From CAZRGV01 sp964599655 (GTDB lineage Bacteria > Planctomycetota > Planctomycetia > Isosphaerales > Isosphaeraceae), in NCBI GenBank assembly GCA_964599655.1, contig CAZRGV010000124.1:1-18080 (forward strand): DNA of 18,080 nt, given 5' to 3'. Every line of letters begins with the position of its first letter. Positions within the stretch are counted from its first letter, which is position 1. Shown here piece after piece: positions 1-8,929 of the stretch. The translations under genes were made by a program, and so were the position numbers. Under the pieces are notes generated by a model. It was not told the origin of the DNA. It saw only the letters and a list, made by a program, of their open reading frames with translations, and made no database searches.

Positions 1-1
1 C

Positions 2-169
2 CGTGCGGACCGCTCTGGCCCGATCGAGGAGGATGGTCCGCACGGCGGACCCGACTACAGGAACGACGTGATGTTCGACCGGGCCGATCAGGAGGAGGAC
101 GAGATCCGGTTCAGTCTGTTCAAATTCAAGCTGGAAAAGGCACCACGGCCGGCCTGGGACTGGCAATAG
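2..169 (+). CDS. 3' end of an unidentified protein gene (partial)
   Basis: An open frame enters from the left edge and runs for 55 codons to a TAG at 167-169. The peptide is acidic and then basic, with segments such as DYRNDVMFDRADQEEDEIRF and a C-terminus ending PAWDWQ, and its third codon positions are GC-rich like those of the neighbours. I do not recognise the family, and the start lies outside the window. The frame does not stop being protein-like at the TAG: the same frame continues with REYGVRARLVWKPFVSPEDC and following residues. The gene may therefore be interrupted by a nonsense change or a base error rather than truly end here. Confidence 0.45.
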   Translation, partial: RADRSGPIEEDGPHGGPDYRNDVMFDRADQEEDEIRFSLFKFKLEKAPRPAWDWQ

Positions 170-412
170 GTGATTCACCACCCTCGGAACGAACGCGAAT
201 ACGGCGTCCGCGCCCGCCTGGTCTGGAAGCCGTTCGTCAGCCCGGAGGACTGCCTGGCCGCGTACGAAGCCTGGACGAAGAGTCTTCCAGCAAGCAAAGG
301 CCAGGGTCGAACCGAAGCGCGGACTCCGGCTCCTCGACATTCCGAAACGCCAGCGGGCCGGCCCGAGGTTCGCCCCGGCCGGCCCAACGTTTCCAGCAAC
401 TCTGGTCAAGGT
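170..412 (+). other. Possible remnant or continuation of the upstream gene after an in-frame TAG
   Basis: In the same frame as the partial gene ending at 169, positions 170 to about 290 read as plausible protein, with YGVRARLVWKPFVSPEDC and AAYEAW. After about 290 this frame looks like random GC-rich sequence, whereas the frame starting at 282 gives KRGLRLLDIPKR. This pattern suggests a decayed or frameshifted gene end, or base errors. No known domain is recognised. A hairpin at 355-385 lies in the same stretch. Confidence 0.3.
355..385 (-). terminator. GC-rich hairpin downstream of the aldo/keto reductase gene
   Basis: GGGCCGGCC at 355-363 pairs perfectly over 9 bp with GGCCGGCCC at 377-385, with a 13-nt loop. 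It begins 28 nt past the reductase stop codon. There is no T-tract, so it may be an RNA 3'-end stabiliser or a weak terminator rather than a classical intrinsic terminator. Confidence 0.4.
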
Positions 413-1651
413 TTACGCGAGGTGGCGATCGACTTCCGGGAGCAGCTTCGCGAAGTTGAGCCGGTTGGGACAGGCTTCGCGGGCGGCGTCCAGGTCGGCG
501 TCGGACCAGTCGCGAGCCTCGTCGGAAAGCGAGGCATACTGTCGACGGGCCTCGTCGCGAAGACCGTGATGCTCGTGATAGGTCAGGAACCGGGTCAGGT
601 TGCCCAGTTCGGCCCGAGTGCCAGCCGCGGCCGAACATCGGCCGTCACAGTCGGCGCAGAGCATCGGGCCATGGGCCAGGGCGGCATCTCGAAGCTGGCG
701 AATGTCGGCCTCCTTCACGGGCTCGAAGCGGCGAGCGGCATCGGTATTGAGCCGGATCTGGTCCGTGTTGCGCATCGAGACGCAGCTACTGCTGATCCGC
801 TCGTCGGTCCAGATCGCGTGCAAGAGCCCCTGGAACGGCGTGAGGTTTCGCTCCTTGAGCATCGGGACACGGCGAACCACGTCCTCAAGGATGTTGCCCT
901 TGGGCTTGTCGCCGAAGAACTGACCGGCGATCTGCTTCATCGTGATCAGGCCGATCCCCTTCTTCCAGCAGGCGTCGAGCGCCTTGTTCAGAGGGGAATC
1001 CTTGTCGAGCCAGGGCGTGTATTGAAGCATGATCGCGTCAACATATCCGGCGTCGGCGGCCGCCTGGATGATCTGGGCGCGGTTCTTGTGGTGGGACGAG
1101 AAGCCGACGAACCTCGCCTTGCCCGACTTGCGGATTTTCTCGGCGGTGTCCTTGAACTCCTGGCTCGTGACCATGTTGATGGCCCCGTCCAGGGTATGCT
1201 CATCACCGAGGCCATGGATGAAGAAAAGGTCGATGTAGTCGGTTCCCAGGGTCTCCAGTCGCTCGTCGAGCATCTTGAGCATCTGGGACGGAGTGCGCGG
1301 CATGTCCTTGGTGACGAGGAAGATTTGCTTGCGTACCTCCGGCTCGCGCTCGAACCACTTTCGGAAGTCGGGTTCGGACCCGTAAACCTTGGCGGTGTCG
1401 AAGGTACGAATGCCGTTCGCGAAGGCAAATCGAAGGATGCGTTCGAGGCTCTGGCTTCGCACGGCCCCCTGATCGAGCAACGTGATCTCGACGCCCGTCT
1501 TTCCCAGCGGCCGCCTTGGAATCGTGGGGGACTGGGCCGGGGCATCCTGAGCCGTTACGGTGCCGGAGAAACTCAACGCGGACGCCGTGGCGAGGGCCCC
1601 GGCTTGAAGGAACGTGCGGCGATCGGCGCGGTTCAACTCGTCGTGGGCCAT
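413..1651 (-). CDS. Tat-exported aldo/keto reductase family protein
   Basis: This gene encodes 412 aa. The ATG at 1651 is chosen because it gives a twin-arginine leader (DRRTFLQAGA, residues 10-19) followed by a small-residue stretch, and because AGGAG lies just upstream. The open frame extends further 5' through the tRNA, which cannot be coding. The barrel starts near residue 45 (RRPLGKTGVEIT). The usual catalytic tetrad is visible: D85 in TFDTA, Y90 in KVYG, K115 in LVTKD and H146 in FFIHG. The C-terminal region carries a cysteine group, CADCDGRC, resembling a reduced version of the ferredoxin-like tail of some family members; it probably cannot hold a full 4Fe-4S cluster. Export is inferred from the leader. 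The substrate is unknown. The gene is transcribed away from the hydrogenase operon and has no evident link to it. Confidence 0.9.
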   Translation of the reverse strand: MAHDELNRADRRTFLQAGALATASALSFSGTVTAQDAPAQSPTIPRRPLGKTGVEITLLDQGAVRSQSLERILRFAFANGIRTFDTAKVYGSEPDFRKWFEREPEVRKQIFLVTKDMPRTPSQMLKMLDERLETLGTDYIDLFFIHGLGDEHTLDGAINMVTSQEFKDTAEKIRKSGKARFVGFSSHHKNRAQIIQAAADAGYVDAIMLQYTPWLDKDSPLNKALDACWKKGIGLITMKQIAGQFFGDKPKGNILEDVVRRVPMLKERNLTPFQGLLHAIWTDERISSSCVSMRNTDQIRLNTDAARRFEPVKEADIRQLRDAALAHGPMLCADCDGRCSAAAGTRAELGNLTRFLTYHEHHGLRDEARRQYASLSDEARDWSDADLDAAREACPNRLNFAKLLPEVDRHLA

Positions 1652-1791
1652 CGCTCTCAACTCCTCGTCGTGAGGGTATGGTATCGCGACCCTTTCAGGC
1701 CGACGGAACTCGTCCACACGTTCGGATGATACCAATTTCGACGCGCCGTTGCCGAGGAATCTTCCCCGGATGACCAAGGTCGATTCCGCCG

Positions 1792-1810
1792 AAAACCGCC
1801 CCGAGGGGGC
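1792..1810 (-). terminator. Probable terminator after tRNA-Arg(UCU)
   Basis: On the minus strand GCCCC, a 3-nt loop and GGGGC (1798-1810) are followed by GG and four T residues (1792-1795). It lies about 93 nt past the tRNA 3' end and before the reductase gene, so it would separate the two transcripts. The stem is short, so the call is tentative. Confidence 0.35.
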
Positions 1811-1902
1811 CATGGGGCGCGGTGCACCGACTGGTCTGGAGATGCGTTTCCACGACGCGGTTTCCTCACCGCCAATCCATCGTTGGCCATTCTGGATGCA
1901 AG

Positions 1903-1976
1903 CACGCCCGGCAGGATTCGAACCTGCGACCAACGGTTTAGAAGACCGTTGCTCTGTCCAGCTGAGCTACGGGCGC
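1903..1976 (-). tRNA. tRNA-Arg (anticodon UCU)
   Basis: The 74-nt minus-strand sequence folds as a full cloverleaf. The acceptor arms are GCGCCCG and CGGGCGT, with a terminal G-U pair. The D stem is GCTC/GAGC and the anticodon stem ACGGT/ACCGT. The T arm is GCAGG-TTCGAAT-CCTGC. The anticodon loop CTTCTAA places TCT at positions 34-36, reading AGA codons. The discriminator base is G, and CCA is not encoded (GCTTG follows). Confidence 0.96.
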
Positions 1977-2105
1977 ATCCGTCGGAACGACCAGGCCGCG
2001 AGACGCGGTCCGTACCCCAAGAGAGAGTCGAATCCGCGACTCGAAGGTTCGCGAATGACGACGTCGGACCTGTCGACCTTCGCCAAAACCTGTGACGCGA
2101 TGGGA

Positions 2106-2133
2106 ATTGTAGCAACCCGCGGACCCTTTGCAA
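2106..2133 (-). promoter_or_regulatory. Candidate sigma70-type promoter for tRNA-Arg(UCU)
   Basis: On the minus strand TTGCAA (2133-2128) is followed after 16 nt by TACAAT (2111-2106), which match the -35 and -10 consensus at 4 of 6 and 5 of 6 positions. It points at the tRNA about 120 nt downstream. Confidence 0.45.
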
Positions 2134-2580
2134 GCGCGGCGATGGACCGGAGACCCGCCGGGCGGCAGGACTCCGGCGTGGATCTTCGTGGCCAGCCCAA
2201 GAGCGGAATGGGGACGGGACGTTTGGCTCGATCGCGTGGTCGATGATCCAGGGTCCGTCCCACCCGACGATCGGGATGTCCAAGTTGTCTCGACAGAAGC
2301 GACCAGGCGATGATCCGGTCCTGGCTGGTTCGACGGCCCCGCGTCCGGACCTGGAGGACGAGGCTTCCGTTACCATGAGTATTGACAACCTATCGACTTA
2401 GACAACTCTTTTTTTGTGTGCGACGGCCGAGCGGCTGGACTCGGTGGCTTTCCCGCCTCGAAGGGCGCGCGGTGCTTGCCTCGCGGGGCCGGGCCCGGAT
2501 CGCGATCCTGTGGAACATTTGCGATTCTCACGATTTCTTGCGTGGCCTGGCCCGACGCGCTCGCCAGGGTGAACAAGCCG

Positions 2581-2631
2581 TCTTAACACCTATTAAGATT
2601 GGATCATTTTTGTTGTTCGATCGCGTGATCC
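2581..2631. promoter_or_regulatory. AT-rich dyad cluster, candidate operator
   Basis: TCTTAA at 2581-2586 and TTAAGA at 2593-2598 form a perfect inverted repeat with a 6-nt spacer. It is followed directly by GGATCA at 2601-2606 and TGATCC at 2626-2631, a second inverted repeat spaced 19 nt. The cluster lies about 350 nt upstream of the hypF start, in one of the few AT-rich stretches. Confidence 0.3.
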
Positions 2632-2725
2632 TCGTCCGGCTCACGCGGAGAGTCCATCGAAGAACCGACGAGGTTCGTTCCGACGGATTGGGCCTTGACT
2701 TTCGAGCGCCGCGGGGCGACCCTTG

Positions 2726-2738
2726 GAATTGTCAATTC
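2726..2738. promoter_or_regulatory. Perfect 13-bp palindrome, candidate operator
   Basis: GAATTG-T-CAATTC is a perfect dyad about 240 nt upstream of the hypF start. Its core resembles ATTGACAA at 2381-2388 in the same intergenic region. The bound protein, if any, is unknown. Confidence 0.35.
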
Positions 2739-2978
2739 TCCGTCCCGCGAGGCCGAGGAGTCGGCCCTCGAAGAACGCTGGCTCGAGGTCGTGAAACGAG
2801 TCCGGCGCGTCGGTTCTGACCGAGGGATGGAACCCGAAACGATCGTGGCGTGCTTCCGTGACATCGGCCGTTGTTGTCGGGAAGAGCCTTGCCGGCTTTG
2901 ACGGAAACGCGGCCGAGGATCGGGAAGGCGGAGTTGCGGCGTTTGTGAAACTGGGTGCCCGAGCGAGGATCGCACCCG

Positions 2979-5261
2979 ATGCATCGCCGATCCATCTCTC
3001 TTCGAGGCGTCGTCCAGGGGGTCGGTTTCCGGCCCTTCGTCTTCGATCTCGCGACCCAGTTCGGTCTCCACGGCTTCGTGAGAAACCAGACCGGCGAGGT
3101 GCTGATCGAGGTGGAAGGGGATGCCCCGTCCCTCGACCGGTTCCTGGAGGAACTCACTTCGAGGCCGCCGCCGCTGGCGAGGATCGATGAGGTCCGATGC
3201 CGACCACAGCCGCCGCGGGGCGAACGCCGCTTTCGCATTGAATCGAGTGATCCACGCGTGGCGGGGCCCGTCTTTCTCTCACCCGACGTGGCCCCTTGCG
3301 ACGACTGTCTGCGCGAGCTTTTCGATCCCAAAGACCGCCGCTATCGATACCCCTTCCTCAACTGCACGAATTGTGGTCCCCGGCTCACGATCATCGAAGG
3401 AGCCCCCTACGACCGGGAACGCACGACCATGGCCGACTTCGCCATGTGTCGGGCGTGCCGCCTGGAATATGAGAATCCGCGTCATCGTCGGTTCCACGCC
3501 CAGCCGACCGCCTGCCCGCGCTGCGGCCCGACGTTGTCGGTGCGGGACGCGCTCGGAAACCCGGTCGCGGTCGACGATCCCCTGGCATTCGCGGTCGAGG
3601 CCCTCACGAAGGGAGCGATTGTCGCGGTCAAGGGGCTGGGGGGGTATCACCTTGCGTGTCTCGCCAGCGATGGCCGCGCGGTGTCGGAGCTGCGGCGTCG
3701 CAAACATCGCGATGAGAAACCGTTGGCGATCATGGTGGCCGACCTCGAGGCGGCCCGGGCGCTCGGCGACGTCGATCCGGCCGAGGAGGCGTGGCTAACC
3801 TCACCAAGACGGCCGATCGTCCTGCTTCGGCGTCGACCCGGAGCCGCCATCGCCGAGGAGATCGCGCCTCGGAACCCGAACATCGGGGTGATGCTGCCGT
3901 ACACGCCGTTGCATCACCTGCTGCTCCACGACCTGAACGGCGCTCCGCTGATCATGACCAGCGGGAACCGGTCGGACGAGCCGATCGCGTTCGAGGACCG
4001 CGACGCGCTGGAGCGACTGGCGAACATCGCCGACCTGTTCCTGACTCACGATCGTCGCATCCATATCCGTTGTGATGATTCCGTAACGCGAGTCGTCGGG
4101 GGATCGCCCCTGCCGATCCGTCGCTCTCGGGGCGAGGCCCCGGAGCCCATTCCGCTTCCCATCGCGTGTCGCCGGCCCTTGCTGGCGCTGGGCGGGCAGT
4201 TGAAGGTGACCTTCGCCCTCGGTCGAGGTCGACACGCCATTCTCAGTCATCACATCGGCGACCTGGACGACTTCCAGGCGTACCGGGCGTATGCCGAGGC
4301 CATCCCGCATTACGAGCGCCTCTTCGGTATCCAGCCGGAACGCATCGTCCATGACCTGCATCCGGACTACGCCTCGACGCGCCACGCGGAGGGCCTCGGC
4401 TCGATTCCACGGCTGGCCGTACAGCACCATCATGCACATATGGCAAGCTGCATGGCCGAACATGGGCTGAACGAGCCGGTCATCGGAGTGACCTTCGACG
4501 GCACCGGTTTCGGAACCGACGGCACGGTCTGGGGTGGCGAGTTTCTGGTGGGCGATTACCGGGCGTTCCGGCGCGCGGCCCACCTTCGGCCGCTCCGCAT
4601 GCCCGGTGGCGAGCAGGCCATTCGGGAGCCTTGGCGGATGGCATTGGCCTACCTGGCCGACTCGGGCCTGGAGGATTCGCCGCTCCGAGGGTTCGTGCCG
4701 GCTCCCGCGCTGGCCATGGCTCACAAGATGATCGAACGCGGGCTCAACGCGCCGCTCACCTCGAGCGCGGGCCGATGGTTCGACGCCCTGTCGGCCCTGA
4801 TCGGGCTCCGACGGCAGGTCCGCTTCGAGGGCCAGGCCGCCATGGAGCTCGAAGGGTTGGCCTCGGGGGTCGCGCCGGACGGGTCCTATTCCTTCGAGGT
4901 TCTCGATGGGCTGGAGGGCGATCCGCCCCGGCGCGTCTACCAGATCGACCATCGCCCAATGATCGCCGAGGTGGTCCAGGACTTGCGGCAAGGACTCGAA
5001 GCGGCCCGGATCGCCCGGCGGTTTCATTCGACCCTGGTCGAGATGATCGCTCATGTTTGTGACCGGTTACGCGAGGAGACCGGTCTCAACGCCGTGGCGC
5101 TCAGTGGCGGCGTGTTCCTGAACGCGCTGCTCACCGTCGAGGTGACCGAGCGACTTTCGAACGGCGGATTCCGGGTCTTCCGCCATCGACGCGTGCCGCC
5201 CGGCGATGGCGGATTGAGCCTGGGACAGCTCGCGGTCGCGGCGGCGATGGACGAGGATTAG
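2979..5261 (+). CDS. hypF: Carbamoyltransferase HypF, [NiFe]-hydrogenase maturation
   Basis: HypF takes the carbamoyl group of carbamoyl phosphate, activates it with ATP and passes it to the C-terminal cysteine of HypE. This is the first step in making the cyanide ligands of the active-site iron. The 760-aa protein has the full family layout: an acylphosphatase domain (VQGVGFRPF, residues 12-20), two zinc fingers with exact family spacing (C107/C110, C129/C132, C157/C160, C179/C182), a YrdC-like nucleotide-binding domain (KGLGGYHLACLA) and a Kae1-like domain (HHHAHMASC, GVTFDGTGFGTDG and ALSGGVFLN near the end). The ATG at 2979 is preferred over the GTG at 2955 because GAGGA lies 9 nt before it. 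It is the first gene of the operon, 23 nt from hypC. Confidence 0.97.
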   Translation: MHRRSISLRGVVQGVGFRPFVFDLATQFGLHGFVRNQTGEVLIEVEGDAPSLDRFLEELTSRPPPLARIDEVRCRPQPPRGERRFRIESSDPRVAGPVFLSPDVAPCDDCLRELFDPKDRRYRYPFLNCTNCGPRLTIIEGAPYDRERTTMADFAMCRACRLEYENPRHRRFHAQPTACPRCGPTLSVRDALGNPVAVDDPLAFAVEALTKGAIVAVKGLGGYHLACLASDGRAVSELRRRKHRDEKPLAIMVADLEAARALGDVDPAEEAWLTSPRRPIVLLRRRPGAAIAEEIAPRNPNIGVMLPYTPLHHLLLHDLNGAPLIMTSGNRSDEPIAFEDRDALERLANIADLFLTHDRRIHIRCDDSVTRVVGGSPLPIRRSRGEAPEPIPLPIACRRPLLALGGQLKVTFALGRGRHAILSHHIGDLDDFQAYRAYAEAIPHYERLFGIQPERIVHDLHPDYASTRHAEGLGSIPRLAVQHHHAHMASCMAEHGLNEPVIGVTFDGTGFGTDGTVWGGEFLVGDYRAFRRAAHLRPLRMPGGEQAIREPWRMALAYLADSGLEDSPLRGFVPAPALAMAHKMIERGLNAPLTSSAGRWFDALSALIGLRRQVRFEGQAAMELEGLASGVAPDGSYSFEVLDGLEGDPPRRVYQIDHRPMIAEVVQDLRQGLEAARIARRFHSTLVEMIAHVCDRLREETGLNAVALSGGVFLNALLTVEVTERLSNGGFRVFRHRRVPPGDGGLSLGQLAVAAAMDED

Positions 5262-5284
5262 CGTGCTCGCAGGAGGTTCCCTCC

Positions 5285-5536
5285 ATGTGCCTCGGGATTC
5301 CCGGCAAAGTGGTGGAGACTTACCGAGAACATGACGTGCTGATGGGAAAAGTCGCCTTCGGCGGCGTGTCCCGTCGCGTCTGTCTGGAACACGTTCCCGA
5401 GGCCCAGCCGGACGACTACGTGCTGGTCCACGTCGGCTTCGCGCTGTCCCGACTCGATGAAACCGAGGCGCGGCGGATCTTCGCGTTTCTCGAGGAAATG
5501 AACCAGCTTGAGGAATTGAAGGCACCCTCGCCATGA
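5285..5536 (+). CDS. hypC: HypC hydrogenase maturation chaperone
   Basis: This small 83-aa chaperone carries iron in complex with HypD and delivers the Fe(CN)2CO unit to the large-subunit precursor. The sequence opens with MCLGIPGKV, so the essential Cys2 is present, and its length is normal for the family. AGGAGG sits 8 nt before the ATG. The stop overlaps the start of hypD by 4 nt, so translation is probably coupled. Only one hypC-type gene is present, consistent with one hydrogenase being served. Confidence 0.97.
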   Translation: MCLGIPGKVVETYREHDVLMGKVAFGGVSRRVCLEHVPEAQPDDYVLVHVGFALSRLDETEARRIFAFLEEMNQLEELKAPSP

Positions 5537-6687
5537 AATATCTCGATGAATATCGCGACGGCGTGGCGGCCGAAAAGCTGTTGGCCGCGATCCGGCGGGC
5601 CACGACCCGGCCCTGGACCATCATGGAGGTCTGCGGCGGCCAGACGCACGGCATCGTGAAGTACGGCCTCGACACGCTCTTGCCGGACGGCATCGAGCTG
5701 GTTCACGGGCCGGGCTGTCCGGTCTGCGTGACCTCGCTGGAGACGATTGACCGGGCTCAGGCGATCGCCTCGCGACCCGACGTCATCTTTTGTTCTTTTG
5801 GCGATATGCTCCGTGTTCCCGGGTCCCACGGCGACCTGTTGCGGCTCAAGTCGCAAGGCGCGGACGTGCGGATTGTTTACTCGCCGCTGGACGCCGTGAA
5901 TCTGGCGGCGGCCAACCCGGATCGGCAGGTGGTCTTCTTCGCGATCGGCTTCGAGACGACGGCTCCCCCCAACGCGATGGCCGCCTGGATGGCCCGGAAG
6001 CGGGGGATCTCGAACTTCGGCATGATCGTCTCGCATGTTCTGGTGCCGCCGATGATGCGGGCCCTCCTCGGTGCCGCCGACAACCGGGTTCAGGGTTTCC
6101 TGGGGCCGGGCCACGTCTGCGCCGTGATGGGAGGCGCCGAGTACGAACCAATCGCCAGAGATTTTCATGTTCCGATCGTCATCACGGGGTTCGAGCCGAT
6201 CGACCTGCTCGAAGGCATCCTGCGGACGATCCGGCAGCTCGAAGCGGGCCGAGCCGAGGTCGAGAACCAGTACNNNNNNNNNNNNNNNNNNNNNNNNNNN
6301 NNNNNNNNNNNNNNNNNNNNNNNNNNNNNNNNNNNNNNNNNNNNNNNNNNNNNNNNNNNNNNNNNNNNNNNNNNNNNNNNNNNNGTCGCGCTGATCCCCG
6401 AGAGCGGTTACCGGCTTCGCCCGGAGTATCACGACCTCGACGCGGAACGGCGGTTCGAGGTGGGGGAGATCGAGACGCAAGAATCGCCCGTTTGCATCAG
6501 TGGACAGATTCTCAAAGGCTTGAAAAAGCCTCACGATTGCCCGGCCTTCGGCAATCTTTGCACGCCGCGGACCCCGCTGGGGGCGACCATGGTTTCGTCC
6601 GAAGGAGCGTGCGCCGCCTACTTCGCCTACGGCCGCCACGTCGCGAAGGACGTCGGATCGCTGGTCTCGATTGGAGGAGAACCGTGA
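5533..6687 (+). CDS. hypD: HypD hydrogenase maturation Fe-S protein (contains an assembly gap)
   Basis: HypD is the 4Fe-4S scaffold on which, with HypC, the iron receives its CN and CO ligands. Visible family motifs are CGGQTHG (C34), GPGCPVC (C62, C65) and the C-terminal cluster region with CISGQILKG, CPAFGNLC and SSEGACAAY. A run of 111 N at 6274-6384 replaces the segment between NQY and the ALIPESG motif; the frame is kept across it. From memory of the family about 30 residues are expected there, so the gap length may be an estimate. The start overlaps hypC by 4 nt, and the TGA shares one base with the hypE ATG. Confidence 0.95.
   Translation: MKYLDEYRDGVAAEKLLAAIRRATTRPWTIMEVCGGQTHGIVKYGLDTLLPDGIELVHGPGCPVCVTSLETIDRAQAIASRPDVIFCSFGDMLRVPGSHGDLLRLKSQGADVRIVYSPLDAVNLAAANPDRQVVFFAIGFETTAPPNAMAAWMARKRGISNFGMIVSHVLVPPMMRALLGAADNRVQGFLGPGHVCAVMGGAEYEPIARDFHVPIVITGFEPIDLLEGILRTIRQLEAGRAEVENQYXXXXXXXXXXXXXXXXXXXXXXXXXXXXXXXXXXXXXVALIPESGYRLRPEYHDLDAERRFEVGEIETQESPVCISGQILKGLKKPHDCPAFGNLCTPRTPLGATMVSSEGACAAYFAYGRHVAKDVGSLVSIGGEP
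6274..6384. other. Assembly gap (111 N) inside hypD
   Basis: Undetermined bases lie within hypD. The frame is the same on both sides. Flanking motifs show that the gene is otherwise continuous, so this is missing data rather than a gene break. Confidence 0.98.
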
Positions 6688-7778
6688 TGGGCGAGCCTGG
6701 CACGCCGATCGCCTTGGAACGCCTCGGGACCTGCCCGGTGCCCGGCTCGCGGTACGACCAGATTTTGCTCGGCCACGGCGGCGGAGGCCGGTTGACCGCC
6801 GATCTGATCGAGTCGCTCTTCTTACCACTCCTCGGCAATGAGGTGCTCGCCACCCTCGAGGACCAGGCGACGGTTCCCTTGCCCGACGGGAACGGGAACG
6901 GCGTCTCCCGAATCGCCATCAGCACCGACGCGTTCGTGGTCCGTCCCTTGTTCTTTCCGGGGGGCGACATCGGCCGGCTGGCGGTTCATGGCACGGTGAA
7001 CGACCTGGCCGTCGGCGGGGCCGAACCGCTCTACCTCTCGGCGGCGTTCATCCTTGAGGAAGGGCTGCCGATCGACGACCTTCGCCGCATCGTCGCGTCC
7101 ATGCGGTCGGCGTGCGACGAGGCGGGCGTTTCGCTCGTCACCGGCGACACGAAGGTCGTGGACCGGGGCAAAGGAGATCAGATCTTCATCACAACGACGG
7201 GCGTCGGCGTGGTGCCCGAAGGACGATTCCTCTCGATCCGGTCGGCCCGACCCGGCGATCGCATTCTCATCTCGGGAACCATCGGCGACCACGGCGTGGC
7301 GATCCTGTCGAGGCGCGAGGGGATCGAGTTCGAGACCGTCCTCGAAAGCGATAGCGCCCCGTTGATCGGTCTGGTCCGGGTCATGCTCGGCGCGTGCCCG
7401 AGCATCCGGGCGATGCGAGACCCGACGCGGGGCGGTGTNNNNNNNNNNACCTTGCACGAGCTGGCGACGGCCTCGGGCGTGGGTGTCCGCCTCTCGGAGG
7501 CGGCCCTGCCGATCCGCGACGAGGTTCGAGGCGCCTGCGAGATGCTGGGCCTCGACCCCTTGTACGTCGCCAACGAGGGGAAGCTGATCGCCGTCGTCCC
7601 CGACGAGGACGCCGAGCGCCTTGTCGAAGTCATGAAGGCCCATCCGCTGGGCCGTAACGCCGCGGTGATCGGCGAGGTCGTCGCCGATCACCCGGGGATC
7701 GTCACTCTGCGATCGCTCATCGGCGGCGAGCGCGTGGTCTCGATGTTGACGGGAGAGCAGTTGCCGCGAATTTGCTAA
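6687..7778 (+). CDS. hypE: HypE, thiocyanate-forming hydrogenase maturation enzyme (small assembly gap)
   Basis: HypE receives the carbamoyl group from HypF on its C-terminal cysteine and dehydrates it with ATP to a thiocyanate, the source of CN. About 363 aa are encoded. The family ending PRIC is present, as are LLGHGGGGRL near the N-terminus and DPTRGG in the second half. Ten N bases at 7439-7448 interrupt the DPTRGG-TLHELA segment without changing the frame. From recalled relatives one codon fewer is expected, so the gap size may be off by 3. The start is translationally coupled to hypD (TGATG). Confidence 0.95.
   Translation: MGEPGTPIALERLGTCPVPGSRYDQILLGHGGGGRLTADLIESLFLPLLGNEVLATLEDQATVPLPDGNGNGVSRIAISTDAFVVRPLFFPGGDIGRLAVHGTVNDLAVGGAEPLYLSAAFILEEGLPIDDLRRIVASMRSACDEAGVSLVTGDTKVVDRGKGDQIFITTTGVGVVPEGRFLSIRSARPGDRILISGTIGDHGVAILSRREGIEFETVLESDSAPLIGLVRVMLGACPSIRAMRDPTRGGXXXXTLHELATASGVGVRLSEAALPIRDEVRGACEMLGLDPLYVANEGKLIAVVPDEDAERLVEVMKAHPLGRNAAVIGEVVADHPGIVTLRSLIGGERVVSMLTGEQLPRIC
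7439..7448. other. Assembly gap (10 N) inside hypE
   Basis: Ten undetermined bases lie within the conserved DPTRGG region of hypE. The frame is preserved on both sides. Confidence 0.98.
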
Positions 7779-7839
7779 ACCCATCCACGATTTCCGCGCC
7801 CCGCGCGGGACCAGGCCGAACTTGAAGGGAGGTTGCGCG

Positions 7840-8913
<1,074 letters not shown>

Positions 8914-8929
8914 GGAAAGGAGCAACGCG

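Larger units (their letters stand above)
1977..2978. other. Long intergenic region upstream of the hydrogenase operon
   Basis: About 1 kb separates the minus-strand tRNA from hypF on the plus strand. No frame has both a good start with a ribosome-binding site and protein-like content. The region is GC-rich but contains AT-rich islands near 2370-2420, 2580-2620 and 2722-2740 that carry dyad sequences. It presumably holds the operon promoter, although I could not find a convincing -35/-10 pair on the plus strand. A TTG-initiated 68-codon frame (2695-2901) is open but weakly supported. Confidence 0.6.

Noticed and set aside
2145..2376. Minus-strand frame with the plausible segment DIPIVGWDGPWIIDHAIEPN
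   Set aside because: Surrounding residues are unlike protein, and the frame runs on through the tRNA promoter and tRNA gene. I could not support a real gene.
2370..2420. TTGACA at 2382-2387 followed by a T-run, considered as the operon promoter or a terminator
   Set aside because: No acceptable -10 box lies 16-18 nt downstream on the plus strand, and no GC stem precedes the T-run.
2508..2526. Possible sigma54 -24/-12 element (TGGAAC...TTGC)
   Set aside because: The GG-to-GC spacing is 9 instead of the required 12.
2695..2901. A TTG-initiated 68-codon frame between the dyads and hypF
   Set aside because: There is no ATG or GTG start, no ribosome-binding site and no recognised motif. Its codon pattern is only mildly gene-like, so I left it as intergenic.
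3801..5054. Long antisense open frame opposite hypF
   Set aside because: The plus strand clearly encodes HypF domains here; the antisense product is low-complexity.
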